DNA from: Prevotellaceae bacterium
GTDB lineage: Bacteria > Bacteroidota > Bacteroidia > Bacteroidales > UBA932
Assembly (NCBI GenBank): GCA_031289895.1
Contig: JAITOP010000254.1
Location: forward strand, 1 to 7,572
Direction of reading: 5' to 3'
Length of the DNA: 7,572 bases
The notes below the pieces were generated by a model. That model did no database searches, was not told the origin of the DNA, and saw only the letters and a program-made list of their open reading frames with translations. Every line of letters starts with the position of its first letter. Position 1 is the first letter of the stretch. The position numbers and the translations under genes are program-made. Below are positions 1 through 6,002 of this stretch, piece by piece.

Positions 1-162
1 ATTAAATTCAAAAGCAATATTAATGCAACACAAATGAGTTTTTTGCTCTTTCTGTTCAAAACGTGGAACGTGGAAACGGAAATCGAGCAGGAAAATATTG
101 CCGACACACACATTTCTGATAAATCAAACTTCAACAAATTCAGCAATTATGCAAAGCAATAA
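1..162 (+). CDS. possible C-terminal end of an unrecognised protein (partial)
   Basis: One frame is open from the left edge to a TAA at 160-162, giving 53 residues whose start lies outside the window. The tail is acidic and polar (EIEQENIADTHISDKSN) after a hydrophobic stretch (MSFLLFLF). Codons from about 75 to 160 look like those of the neighbouring genes. I do not recognise a family. Two cautions apply. A 7-bp tandem duplication (AACGTGG twice, 60-73) lies in the frame and would shift it if it were a recent change. The opposite strand is also open from an ATG at 113 to the left edge and includes a hydrophobic, signal-like run (KKLICVALILLLNL), so a divergent gene start is an alternative. 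The 87-nt gap to the kinase holds that gene's promoter box. Confidence 0.35.
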   Translation: MKFKSNINATQMSFLLFLFKTWNVETEIEQENIADTHISDKSNFNKFSNYAKQ

Positions 163-204
163 AAATTAAACACATCTTCTTCTTTCTATTATTCAAATTT
201 TTCA

Positions 205-212
205 TATCTTTG
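205..212 (+). promoter_or_regulatory. -7 promoter box of the nucleoside kinase gene
   Basis: TATCTTTG matches the Bacteroidota -7 consensus TAnnTTTG exactly and lies 37 nt before the kinase ATG, which leaves a short leader. No TTG of a -33 box is visible at the usual distance upstream; the region there is a C/T-rich run (ttcttctttct). The call rests on the -7 match and its position. Confidence 0.6.
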
Positions 213-249
213 TGAATATTAATTTTAAAATTAAAGATACACAAATATC

Positions 250-1920
250 ATGAACGAAATTGAAGTTTATTGCAAAAATAATCAACAAAAAAAATCATAT
301 CTGCCCGGCACAACATTGCTTGATGTTGCTAACGATTTACAAATAAAACTTGGCTCGCAAACGCTTGCTGCTTACGTAAATAACGAGTTGAAAGAACTTA
401 TGTACGAAATTTATACGCCCGCAACTGTCGATTTTATTGACATTTCAAATCCCGACGGAATGCGCGTATATCAACGCACGCTTACGTTTTTGCTGCAAAA
501 AGCGTTGAAAGATATTTTGCCCGACCACGATATGATTGTCGAACATTCGGTATCGAAAGGTTTGTATTGCGAAATTACCAACGGCGGCACTGAACTTACT
601 ATGCAACAGATAAATAAACTCGAACAATATATGCAAAAATTAGTTGCCGACAATGTTCCGTTTATAAAGAAAAAAATACCTTCTGCAGATGCCATAAAAC
701 TTTTTGAATCTAACGGTTACAACGAAAAAGTGCTATTGCTCAAAACTCGTCCGCGATTTTACACATCAGTCTATTTTTTAGATGGTTATGCCGACTATTA
801 TTATGGTCCGTTATTGCCGTCAACGGGATTTTTGAAAACGTTCGGATTGTTCAGTTATTACAAAGGCTTGCTGCTGATGCTTCCGCGAGTTGACGAACCC
901 GACAAGCTCGAAAATATTGTTGTTCAAAACAAAATGTTCGAGATTTTTCAGGAACATAAAGACTGGAACAGAATTTTGGGTTCGCACAGCGTCGGGCGCA
1001 TTAACGACGCAATGGAACAAAACAAATTCGGCGAGTTGATAAAGGTAAATGAGGCATTGCACGAAAAAAAATATGCAGCAATTGCCGATATGATTTCGCA
1101 ACGTAAAGATGTGAAAATTATATTAATAGCAGGTCCTTCATCGAGCGGAAAAACCACAACCGCCAAACGTCTTGCCGTACAGTTGAAAGTTGCAGGATTA
1201 AATCCGCTTGTGATTTCGTTAGATAATTACTTTGTAAACAGAGTGTTTACTCCCAAAGATAAAGACGGCGAATACGATTTTGAATCAATTCACGCTCTCG
1301 ATTTGGAATTTCTAAACGAACAACTCAACAGCCTTCTAAATGGCGAAACTGTGTTGATTCCAAAATTTTCATTTCACAAAGGAGAACGATATTATGACAA
1401 TGAATATCTTACCGATAGCGAGAAAGATATTTTAATAATTGAAGGCATTCACGCGCTCAATCCCGAACTTACCGAGCAGATTGACAATAAACGAAAATTC
1501 AAAATTTACGCATCGGCGTTAACATCAATTGCTTTGGACAACAACAATCGCATTCCCACAACCGACAACAGGCTGATACGGCGCATAGTTCGTGATGCTC
1601 AATGTCGCTCATATTCAGCACTCGACACCATTCGCCGATGGCAAAGCGTTCGCAACGGCGAAAACAGAAATGTGTTTCCGTATCAGGAAAATGCGGATGT
1701 AATGTTTAACTCGTCGCTGGTTTACGAACTTTCGGTATTGCGTATTTTTGTAGAACCGCTGCTGCACAAAATACAACCGATAGAACCCGAATATGCCGAA
1801 GCGGTGCGATTGCTGAAATTCATAAGTTATTTTGCGCCAGCCGATTTCAAACATATTGAGCAAATTCCGCCAACATCCGTATTGCGCGAATTTATTGGAT
1901 TTAGCAGTTTTTCGTATTGA
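250..1920 (+). CDS. nucleoside (uridine-type) kinase with N-terminal TGS and ThrRS-like domains
   Basis: A 556-residue cytoplasmic protein, complete and close to the usual length of the Bacteroidota/Firmicutes family annotated as nucleoside or uridine kinase, which would phosphorylate a nucleoside in pyrimidine salvage. Residues 1-65 are TGS-like. Residues 70-215 resemble the second domain of threonyl-tRNA synthetase, but the HxxxH zinc motif is not seen (RVYQR stands near its place), so an editing role is unlikely. They include the family hallmark DGYADYYYGPLLPSTG at about 178-193. The C-terminal half is a PRK/uridine kinase P-loop domain: Walker A GPSSSGKT at 295-302 (K301), then SLDNYF (D325), EYDFES, PKFSFHKGER and EGIHAL. 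The ATG is preceded by a matching promoter and no clear Shine-Dalgarno site, as is normal in this phylum. It appears to be transcribed alone: 444 nt of repeat-rich DNA separate it from xusA. The family is secure; the exact nucleoside substrate is not. Confidence 0.93.
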   Translation: MNEIEVYCKNNQQKKSYLPGTTLLDVANDLQIKLGSQTLAAYVNNELKELMYEIYTPATVDFIDISNPDGMRVYQRTLTFLLQKALKDILPDHDMIVEHSVSKGLYCEITNGGTELTMQQINKLEQYMQKLVADNVPFIKKKIPSADAIKLFESNGYNEKVLLLKTRPRFYTSVYFLDGYADYYYGPLLPSTGFLKTFGLFSYYKGLLLMLPRVDEPDKLENIVVQNKMFEIFQEHKDWNRILGSHSVGRINDAMEQNKFGELIKVNEALHEKKYAAIADMISQRKDVKIILIAGPSSSGKTTTAKRLAVQLKVAGLNPLVISLDNYFVNRVFTPKDKDGEYDFESIHALDLEFLNEQLNSLLNGETVLIPKFSFHKGERYYDNEYLTDSEKDILIIEGIHALNPELTEQIDNKRKFKIYASALTSIALDNNNRIPTTDNRLIRRIVRDAQCRSYSALDTIRRWQSVRNGENRNVFPYQENADVMFNSSLVYELSVLRIFVEPLLHKIQPIEPEYAEAVRLLKFISYFAPADFKHIEQIPPTSVLREFIGFSSFSY

Positions 1921-2026
1921 GTTTTTAAAGTTTTTAAAGTTCGTAAAGTTTTTAAAGTTTTTAAAGTTATAAAGTTTTTAAAGTTCGTAAAGTTTTTAAA
2001 GTTCGAAAGTTTTTAAAGTTCGTAAA
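1921..2026. repeat. tandem array of twelve 9-bp units (GTTTTTAAA / GTTCGTAAA)
   Basis: Twelve units of 9 bp follow each other without gaps. Eleven are GTTTTTAAA or GTTCGTAAA or differ from them slightly, and the sixth is GTTATAAA. The sixth and tenth units (GTTATAAA, GTTCGAAA) have lost one base, and a decayed unit (GATTCTAAG) follows at 2027-2035. The array starts at the first base after the kinase TGA and in phase with it, so read-through would add a repeating V-F-K / V-R-K tripeptide until the phase changes at the sixth unit. There are no unique spacers, so this is not CRISPR. It is a minisatellite that can change length by slippage. I know of no established function. Confidence 0.9.
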
Positions 2027-2098
2027 GATTCTAAGAAACTGTTTAAATTTTATTACAAACATAAACGAGAACTATTATGTGATGAAAAATAATAAAAA

Positions 2099-2149
2099 AA
2101 TCCTGTTAGGGATTATCGCTCGGTAGAAATGATAATACCGCGCAACAGG
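2099..2149. repeat. nested stem-loop, possible interspersed Bacteroidales repeat
   Basis: CCTGTT (2102-2107) pairs with AACAGG (2144-2149), and inside it CGGTA (2121-2125) pairs with TACCG (2136-2140) around a 10-nt loop. A competing hairpin AATCC (2099-2103) / GGATT (2110-2114) also exists. The pattern of a GGGAT hairpin followed by a CGGTAGAAA motif resembles, from memory, a short element repeated in many Bacteroidales genomes; I could not check this. It is more GC-rich than its surroundings. It could also be a structured end of the kinase transcript or a small RNA. The stems are certain; the repeat-family assignment is an inference. Confidence 0.5.
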
Positions 2150-2161
2150 CAAGTCCGTTAT

Positions 2162-2186
2162 AATTATTAATTGTTAATTATTTTTT
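2162..2186 (+). terminator. weak AT-rich terminator-like hairpin
   Basis: ATTAA (2166-2170) and TTAAT (2174-2178) form a stem around TTG. After one T-T mismatch the stem extends by three more pairs, and the distal arm runs into six T residues at 2181-2186. It could end a transcript coming from the kinase or from the stem-loop element before it. The stem has no G-C pair, so it would be weak and such structures arise easily in AT-rich DNA. Confidence 0.25.
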
Positions 2187-2243
2187 AATCTCTACTTAAA
2201 AATCGTTATTTTTCACTCAAAATTCACTACAAATAGGTATTTT

Positions 2244-2270
2244 TTGCAGTTTTGACAGTGCATACCTTTG
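2244..2270 (+). promoter_or_regulatory. promoter of the xusABC operon
   Basis: TACCTTTG at 2263-2270 matches the Bacteroidota -7 box TAnnTTTG. A TTG at 2244-2246, within TTTTTGCAG, lies 16 nt upstream of it, just short of the usual spacing for a -33 box. Transcription would begin near 2276-2280 and leave a leader of about 85-90 nt before the xusA ATG. This is the best promoter-like sequence in the gap and lies in front of the operon. Confidence 0.7.
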
Positions 2271-2278
2271 TCGCCGTT

Positions 2279-2293
2279 TTTGAATCATTATAA
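2279..2293. promoter_or_regulatory. weak Fur-like box at the predicted transcription start
   Basis: By eye, TTTGAATCATTATAA matches 10 of the 14 fixed positions of the 7-1-7 Fur consensus TGATAATnATTATCA. Its place over the predicted start of transcription would suit repression. In DNA this AT-rich a match of this quality can be chance. Confidence 0.25.
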
Positions 2294-2327
2294 ATAAATT
2301 CAACATCAATATTTATTTATAATTATT

Positions 2328-2342
2328 TCATAATCATTATTA
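2328..2342. promoter_or_regulatory. Fur-like box in the xusA leader
   Basis: TCATAATCATTATTA matches 12 of the 14 fixed positions of the 7-1-7 Fur consensus TGATAATnATTATCA, including the uninterrupted core ATAATCATTAT. The bases after it (ATTATCATTA) continue the NATWAT hexamer pattern, so overlapping registers are possible, as in many Fur sites. It lies 22 nt before the ATG and about 60 nt downstream of the -7 box, so a bound repressor would act as a roadblock or serve a second promoter. The iron-uptake genes downstream make a Fur site plausible; AT-rich composition is the main doubt. Confidence 0.45.
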
Positions 2343-2364
2343 TCATTAAAATAATTTATTAAAA

Positions 2365-4533
2365 ATGGCTAAATTAAAATTTTATCATTGTTTATTGTTT
2401 TTCTTAATTTTTAACGTTGCTTTTTCGCAAAACAATAAAATATCATCATACGATAATGACACTCGCAAAGACAAAATAGACAGTGTTATAATTGTCGGAA
2501 AAAGCAAGGTCAGAGAGATTAACGAATCGGCATATAATGTTGTAAGTATTGACACTAAATTATTGTACAACACTACTTTAAGCCTCACACAAACTCTTGA
2601 CCGTATTTCGGGTGTAAAAATACGGGAAACGGGCGGCGTTGGCTCGGATTCGCAAATTTCGATAAACGGTTTTAGCGGAAAACATATCAAAATTTTTATG
2701 GACGGAATGCCGATGGAGGGCTCCGGTTCGTCGTTTCAGATAAATAATATGCCTGTAAATTTAGCCGACCGCATTGAAGTTTACAAAGGCGTTGTTCCGA
2801 TAGAATTTGGCGCAGACGCATTGGGCGGGGCTATTAATATTGTTACCAAGCAGTTGCGAAAAACTTATTTGGATGTTTCATATACTTACGGCTCGTTTAA
2901 CACCCATAAATCCAATATAAGTTTGGGTCATACGGCAAAAAACGGTCTTGTTTTTCAATTAAATGCGTATCAGAATTATTCGGATAACAGTTATAAAGTC
3001 AGAACAAAATTACTTGATTTACAGACAAATAATTATTCGACAGATGAATATTGGTTTAGAAGATTTCATGATAATTATCATAACGAAGCTGTAATTGCAA
3101 AAGTTGGGGTGGTTAATAAATCGTGGGCAGACAAATTGTTGGTTGGCATCACTTTAAGTCAAGAAAAGGCTGATATTCAGAATGCTAATTTAATGAAAAT
3201 TGTTTACGGCGGAAAAGAACGCAGAGCAAAAAGCATTATTCCAACATTAAATTACGAAAAGAAAAACCTTATTGTATCAAACTTAAACTTTTCGTTAACA
3301 GCAAATTACAATATCGCAAGAAATAACAATACCGACACTTTGGCTCGCCAATATAATTGGAACGGCGAATACCGAAAAAAAGGTACGAAAGGAGAAGGGC
3401 AATACTCGCTGAGCGAATATGACAATAAAAACGCATTAATTGCTGTTAATCTGAATTATAGATTAGGCGAAAAACATTATTTTGCTTTGAATAATCTGTT
3501 CAGCGCGTTTGTGCGCAAAGCAACTGATGCCGCTGCCAACTCCGAAACCAGCAATGCGTCAACCTTTATGCAGCGAACAAATTCAAAAAACGTTTTAGGA
3601 CTGTCTTATAAATTTGAACCCAATAAAAGATGGAATACTTCGGCATTTTTCAAATATTACGGTGTAAATGTAAAAGGACCTGTGAATGTATCAACAACAA
3701 GCACAGAGGTTTATGAAGAAAGAGAAAAATCGTTTAACACAAACGGTTACGGAATTCTTATGACTTATTTTTTAACTTCTTCGCTTCAGATTAAGGCATC
3801 TTTCGAAAGGGCATATCGTTTACCGTCTGAGCGTGAACTTTTTGGCGATGAAATTTTAGAAACAGGCGATGTGTCGCTGAAACCCGAAAACAGCCGTAAT
3901 ATCAATTTCAATATAAGTTACAGCAATGCGTGGAACAATACACATTCCGTATATTTTGATATGTGTATAATGCACAGAGATACAAGAGATTATATCAGGC
4001 GGCAAATAGAACAACGCTACGGTGGAGCGTTTTATACCAATCATGGAAAGGTAGTTAACGCAGGTATTGATTTTGAAGCCAGATATTTTTATAAAAACAA
4101 ATTTTCGGCAGGCGGAAATATTACTTATCAGAATATCAGAAATATGGAAAAATACGATATTGGCGGACGCGAACTGATTTATTATAAAGACCGTATGCCG
4201 AATGTCCCGTATTTTTTCGGAAATATTGATGCTAATTATAATATTCACAATTTGTTGGGTAAGGGGAATGTTTTATCTTTTGGATATAATCTTCGTTATG
4301 TACATTCGTTTTTTCGCGATTGGGAAAGCGAAGGTGGCGATATTATAATACCCATGCAACTGTCGCACGACCTGAACGCAACTTATACATTAAAAAATGG
4401 TAAATATAATATTTCATTAGAAATCAAAAATATAACCGATGAAATATTATACGATAATTACAGTTTACAAAAACCCGGACGTAGTTTTTCGGTAAAATTA
4501 AGATATTTTTTCTTTAATAATAATAACAAATAA
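2365..4533 (+). CDS. xusA: XusA-like TonB-dependent outer-membrane siderophore receptor
   Basis: A 722-residue precursor of a TonB-dependent receptor that imports ferric siderophore across the outer membrane. Residues 1-21 form a signal peptide with likely cleavage AFS|Q, the +1 Gln common in this phylum. A TonB-box-like IDSVIIVG lies at 38-45. The plug spans about 50-163, with ISINGF at 98-103, FMDGMPM at 111-117, RIEVYKG at 136-142 and GADALGGAINIVTK at 149-162. Residues 165-722 form the beta-barrel. There is no N-terminal carboxypeptidase-like domain, which separates it from SusC-type glycan importers and puts it with iron/heme receptors. The name rests on gene order: a DUF4374 lipoprotein starts 11 nt after the stop and a PepSY protein follows, as in B. 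theta xusABC. The promoter and Fur-like box lie just upstream. The C-terminus is odd: YFFF is followed by NNNNK, whereas barrels usually end on an aromatic residue. The receptor class is near certain; XusA identity is likely; the ligand is inferred. Confidence 0.88.
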   Translation: MAKLKFYHCLLFFLIFNVAFSQNNKISSYDNDTRKDKIDSVIIVGKSKVREINESAYNVVSIDTKLLYNTTLSLTQTLDRISGVKIRETGGVGSDSQISINGFSGKHIKIFMDGMPMEGSGSSFQINNMPVNLADRIEVYKGVVPIEFGADALGGAINIVTKQLRKTYLDVSYTYGSFNTHKSNISLGHTAKNGLVFQLNAYQNYSDNSYKVRTKLLDLQTNNYSTDEYWFRRFHDNYHNEAVIAKVGVVNKSWADKLLVGITLSQEKADIQNANLMKIVYGGKERRAKSIIPTLNYEKKNLIVSNLNFSLTANYNIARNNNTDTLARQYNWNGEYRKKGTKGEGQYSLSEYDNKNALIAVNLNYRLGEKHYFALNNLFSAFVRKATDAAANSETSNASTFMQRTNSKNVLGLSYKFEPNKRWNTSAFFKYYGVNVKGPVNVSTTSTEVYEEREKSFNTNGYGILMTYFLTSSLQIKASFERAYRLPSERELFGDEILETGDVSLKPENSRNINFNISYSNAWNNTHSVYFDMCIMHRDTRDYIRRQIEQRYGGAFYTNHGKVVNAGIDFEARYFYKNKFSAGGNITYQNIRNMEKYDIGGRELIYYKDRMPNVPYFFGNIDANYNIHNLLGKGNVLSFGYNLRYVHSFFRDWESEGGDIIIPMQLSHDLNATYTLKNGKYNISLEIKNITDEILYDNYSLQKPGRSFSVKLRYFFFNNNNK

Positions 4534-4544
4534 CATTAAATTTT

Positions 4545-5843
4545 ATGAATACAAAAACAATTTTTAAAAAAGCGCTTTTATTAGCATTTATTACATGCAA
4601 CACATTGATTTTCACTTCGTGCGATAATGACGACAACAAAGTGAAACCCAAAACGACAGGCTCGTTTTTCCTCTCCGTTTCCGGCGAATCGGCAGAATAT
4701 ATAATACAAACCGACAATCTGGAAACCGGCAATTTATCTATCGCAAACAACAGTAAAACGCTCGAAATGTCGGGATACACGTGGATATTCAGCGAAAATC
4801 CATCGGTTGCCGTAGGTTTGATATATCAGCAAGGCGACCCGGGAATAGGCTTGGGATACGCTGTAAATCAAGACGGAACATTGCATGAATTAGGTCAATT
4901 TCAAATTTCATCGCGATTTACATCTTACGGATTTTTTGACAAATACGCTTTAACCGGCGTTGGCGGGCAAACTCCCGTAGATGCTAATGGCAACGCCCTT
5001 GTTGACCAAAACGGAAATCCGCGCACCGACGGCGTTACTTTCAATTTTATTGATTTGGAAAACGGACTTGCCTTGCAGGAAAAAACCATTACAACGTTGA
5101 ATATCACTGGCAACGGCGAGCAGGCTACGTTTTCGGGCATTGTAGATATGGGCAACGGCGAATTTCTTACGGGATTGGTAGTTTCGCAACCCAGAGGCGC
5201 AGATGGCACAGGCGGAGCAAGTTCGGGGACAATTACATATCCCGATAGCGTATGGGTTGCGACATTCGATGCAAACTTAAATCTGAAACGCATTTACAGA
5301 GACGACAGAATTAGTTATTCATCAGGACGTTACAGGTCGCAGTATTATTCTCAAACAGGAAAAGCCGACAATGGAAACGTTTATGTTTTTTCAGGCTCGT
5401 TTGAAAGCACCACTACAAAACCTTGTGGAGCATTGAAAATCAACAAGAACGCAACAACATTCGACCCTTCGTATTATTTTAATATCGAAGAAAAAACGGG
5501 CGGTTATCGTTTCAGAAAAGTGTGGCACATTACCGAAAATTATTTCATGCTTGAACTATATAACGATTTGATTGTTTCGGGATTAGGTGCAGCAACTCAA
5601 TACGGAATTGTAAATATGGAAACAAAAACATTTTCGTGGATAAACGGTATTCCAAGCAAAGACCAAATAACAGCAACGGGACAACCATTAGCATACGAAG
5701 GTAAAATGTATTTTCCGATAGTTACCGAAAACGACGACCCTGCCATTTACATAATTGAACCGGCAAATGCGCTGGCAACCAAAGGCATAAGCATAAGCGG
5801 CGCAACAAATATAAATGCTGCAGGAAGATTAATTTACAAATAA
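4545..5843 (+). CDS. xusB: XusB-like DUF4374 siderophore-binding lipoprotein
   Basis: A 432-residue lipoprotein of the DUF4374 family. In B. theta, XusB binds ferric enterobactin and works with XusA; the family is expected to fold as a beta-propeller. Residues 1-25 are a lipoprotein signal peptide with lipobox FTSC and lipidated C26. The next residues, DNDD, are acidic like the export signal that sends Bacteroidota lipoproteins to the cell surface, so surface display is likely. The mature part is rich in G, N, T and aromatic residues with recurring beta-strand patterns and no membrane segment. Residues 146-163 form an Asp/Asn/Gly loop in which DxNGN occurs twice, 8 residues apart. The gene begins 11 nt after the xusA stop, which indicates co-transcription and perhaps coupled translation; no Shine-Dalgarno site is seen. 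A mobile-element-like repeat lies between it and xusC. The family call rests on overall resemblance and gene order; the ligand is not proven. Confidence 0.82.
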   Translation: MNTKTIFKKALLLAFITCNTLIFTSCDNDDNKVKPKTTGSFFLSVSGESAEYIIQTDNLETGNLSIANNSKTLEMSGYTWIFSENPSVAVGLIYQQGDPGIGLGYAVNQDGTLHELGQFQISSRFTSYGFFDKYALTGVGGQTPVDANGNALVDQNGNPRTDGVTFNFIDLENGLALQEKTITTLNITGNGEQATFSGIVDMGNGEFLTGLVVSQPRGADGTGGASSGTITYPDSVWVATFDANLNLKRIYRDDRISYSSGRYRSQYYSQTGKADNGNVYVFSGSFESTTTKPCGALKINKNATTFDPSYYFNIEEKTGGYRFRKVWHITENYFMLELYNDLIVSGLGAATQYGIVNMETKTFSWINGIPSKDQITATGQPLAYEGKMYFPIVTENDDPAIYIIEPANALATKGISISGATNINAAGRLIYK

Positions 5844-5857
5844 TATTTGAAAAATAT

Positions 5858-5982
5858 ATGAGGCTGTATCAAAAGTGAAAATGACAACAATGCAAATAAT
5901 TAGAAAATCAAACTCATAAATCCTATTTTGTAAAAAAATTGCACTGCTTGTTATAAAAACAAATTTTCCGACACAGCCTCAT
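5858..5982. mobile_element. miniature or remnant insertion sequence with 10-bp inverted ends
   Basis: ATGAGGCTGT (5858-5867) and ACAGCCTCAT (5973-5982) are perfect 10-bp inverted repeats, and similarity continues inward (ATCAAAAG against GTCGGAAAA read from the right). The 105-nt interior is AT-rich and too short for a transposase. Ends of the type GAGGCTGT.TC..AA resemble, from memory, termini of insertion sequences common in Bacteroidota (IS1182-like), so this is probably a non-autonomous element or a deletion remnant. No convincing target-site duplication borders it. The right arm runs into TTTTT, so it could also act as a terminator or RNA stem between xusB and xusC. The inverted ends are certain; the mobile origin is inferred. 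Confidence 0.55.
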
Positions 5983-6002
5983 TTTTACTTAAAAAATATC
6001 AA

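Larger units (their letters stand above)
1921..2364. other. gene-free region between the kinase and xusA
   Basis: This 444-nt stretch holds, in order, the 9-bp tandem repeats, a nested stem-loop repeat, an AT-only terminator-like hairpin, the xusA promoter and Fur-like boxes, each listed separately. No convincing gene is present. The only short frame with an ATG that I followed (2082-2126, 14 codons) runs into the stem-loop and ends there. Confidence 0.8.

Noticed and set aside
1921..2035. CRISPR array
   Set aside because: The 9-bp units are directly abutting with no unique spacers, and no cas gene is in the window.
2082..2126. 14-codon frame MKNNKKILLGIIAR before the stem-loop
   Set aside because: It resembles a signal-peptide start but ends inside the stem-loop repeat, and nothing continues it in another frame.
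2198..2213. AAAAAT-CGTT-ATTTTT hairpin as a terminator
   Set aside because: It has six A/T pairs only, just upstream of the xusA promoter; such palindromes are common in this composition.
3856..4248. 130-residue open frame on the minus strand within xusA
   Set aside because: It lies wholly inside a well-supported receptor gene, its product has no recognisable domain, and no promoter box was seen for it.
4925..5293. 122-residue open frame on the minus strand within xusB
   Set aside because: It is antisense to a convincing lipoprotein gene and looks like a codon-bias shadow, with no identifiable product.
2365..5843. SusC/SusD-type glycan uptake pair
   Set aside because: The receptor lacks the N-terminal carboxypeptidase-like domain of SusC proteins, and the lipoprotein resembles DUF4374, not SusD.
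5850..5999. AAAAATAT copies at 5850-5857 and 5992-5999 as a target-site duplication of the inverted-end element
   Set aside because: The right copy lies 9 bp away from the element's end while the left one abuts it, and the 8-mer is pure A/T, so chance is likely.
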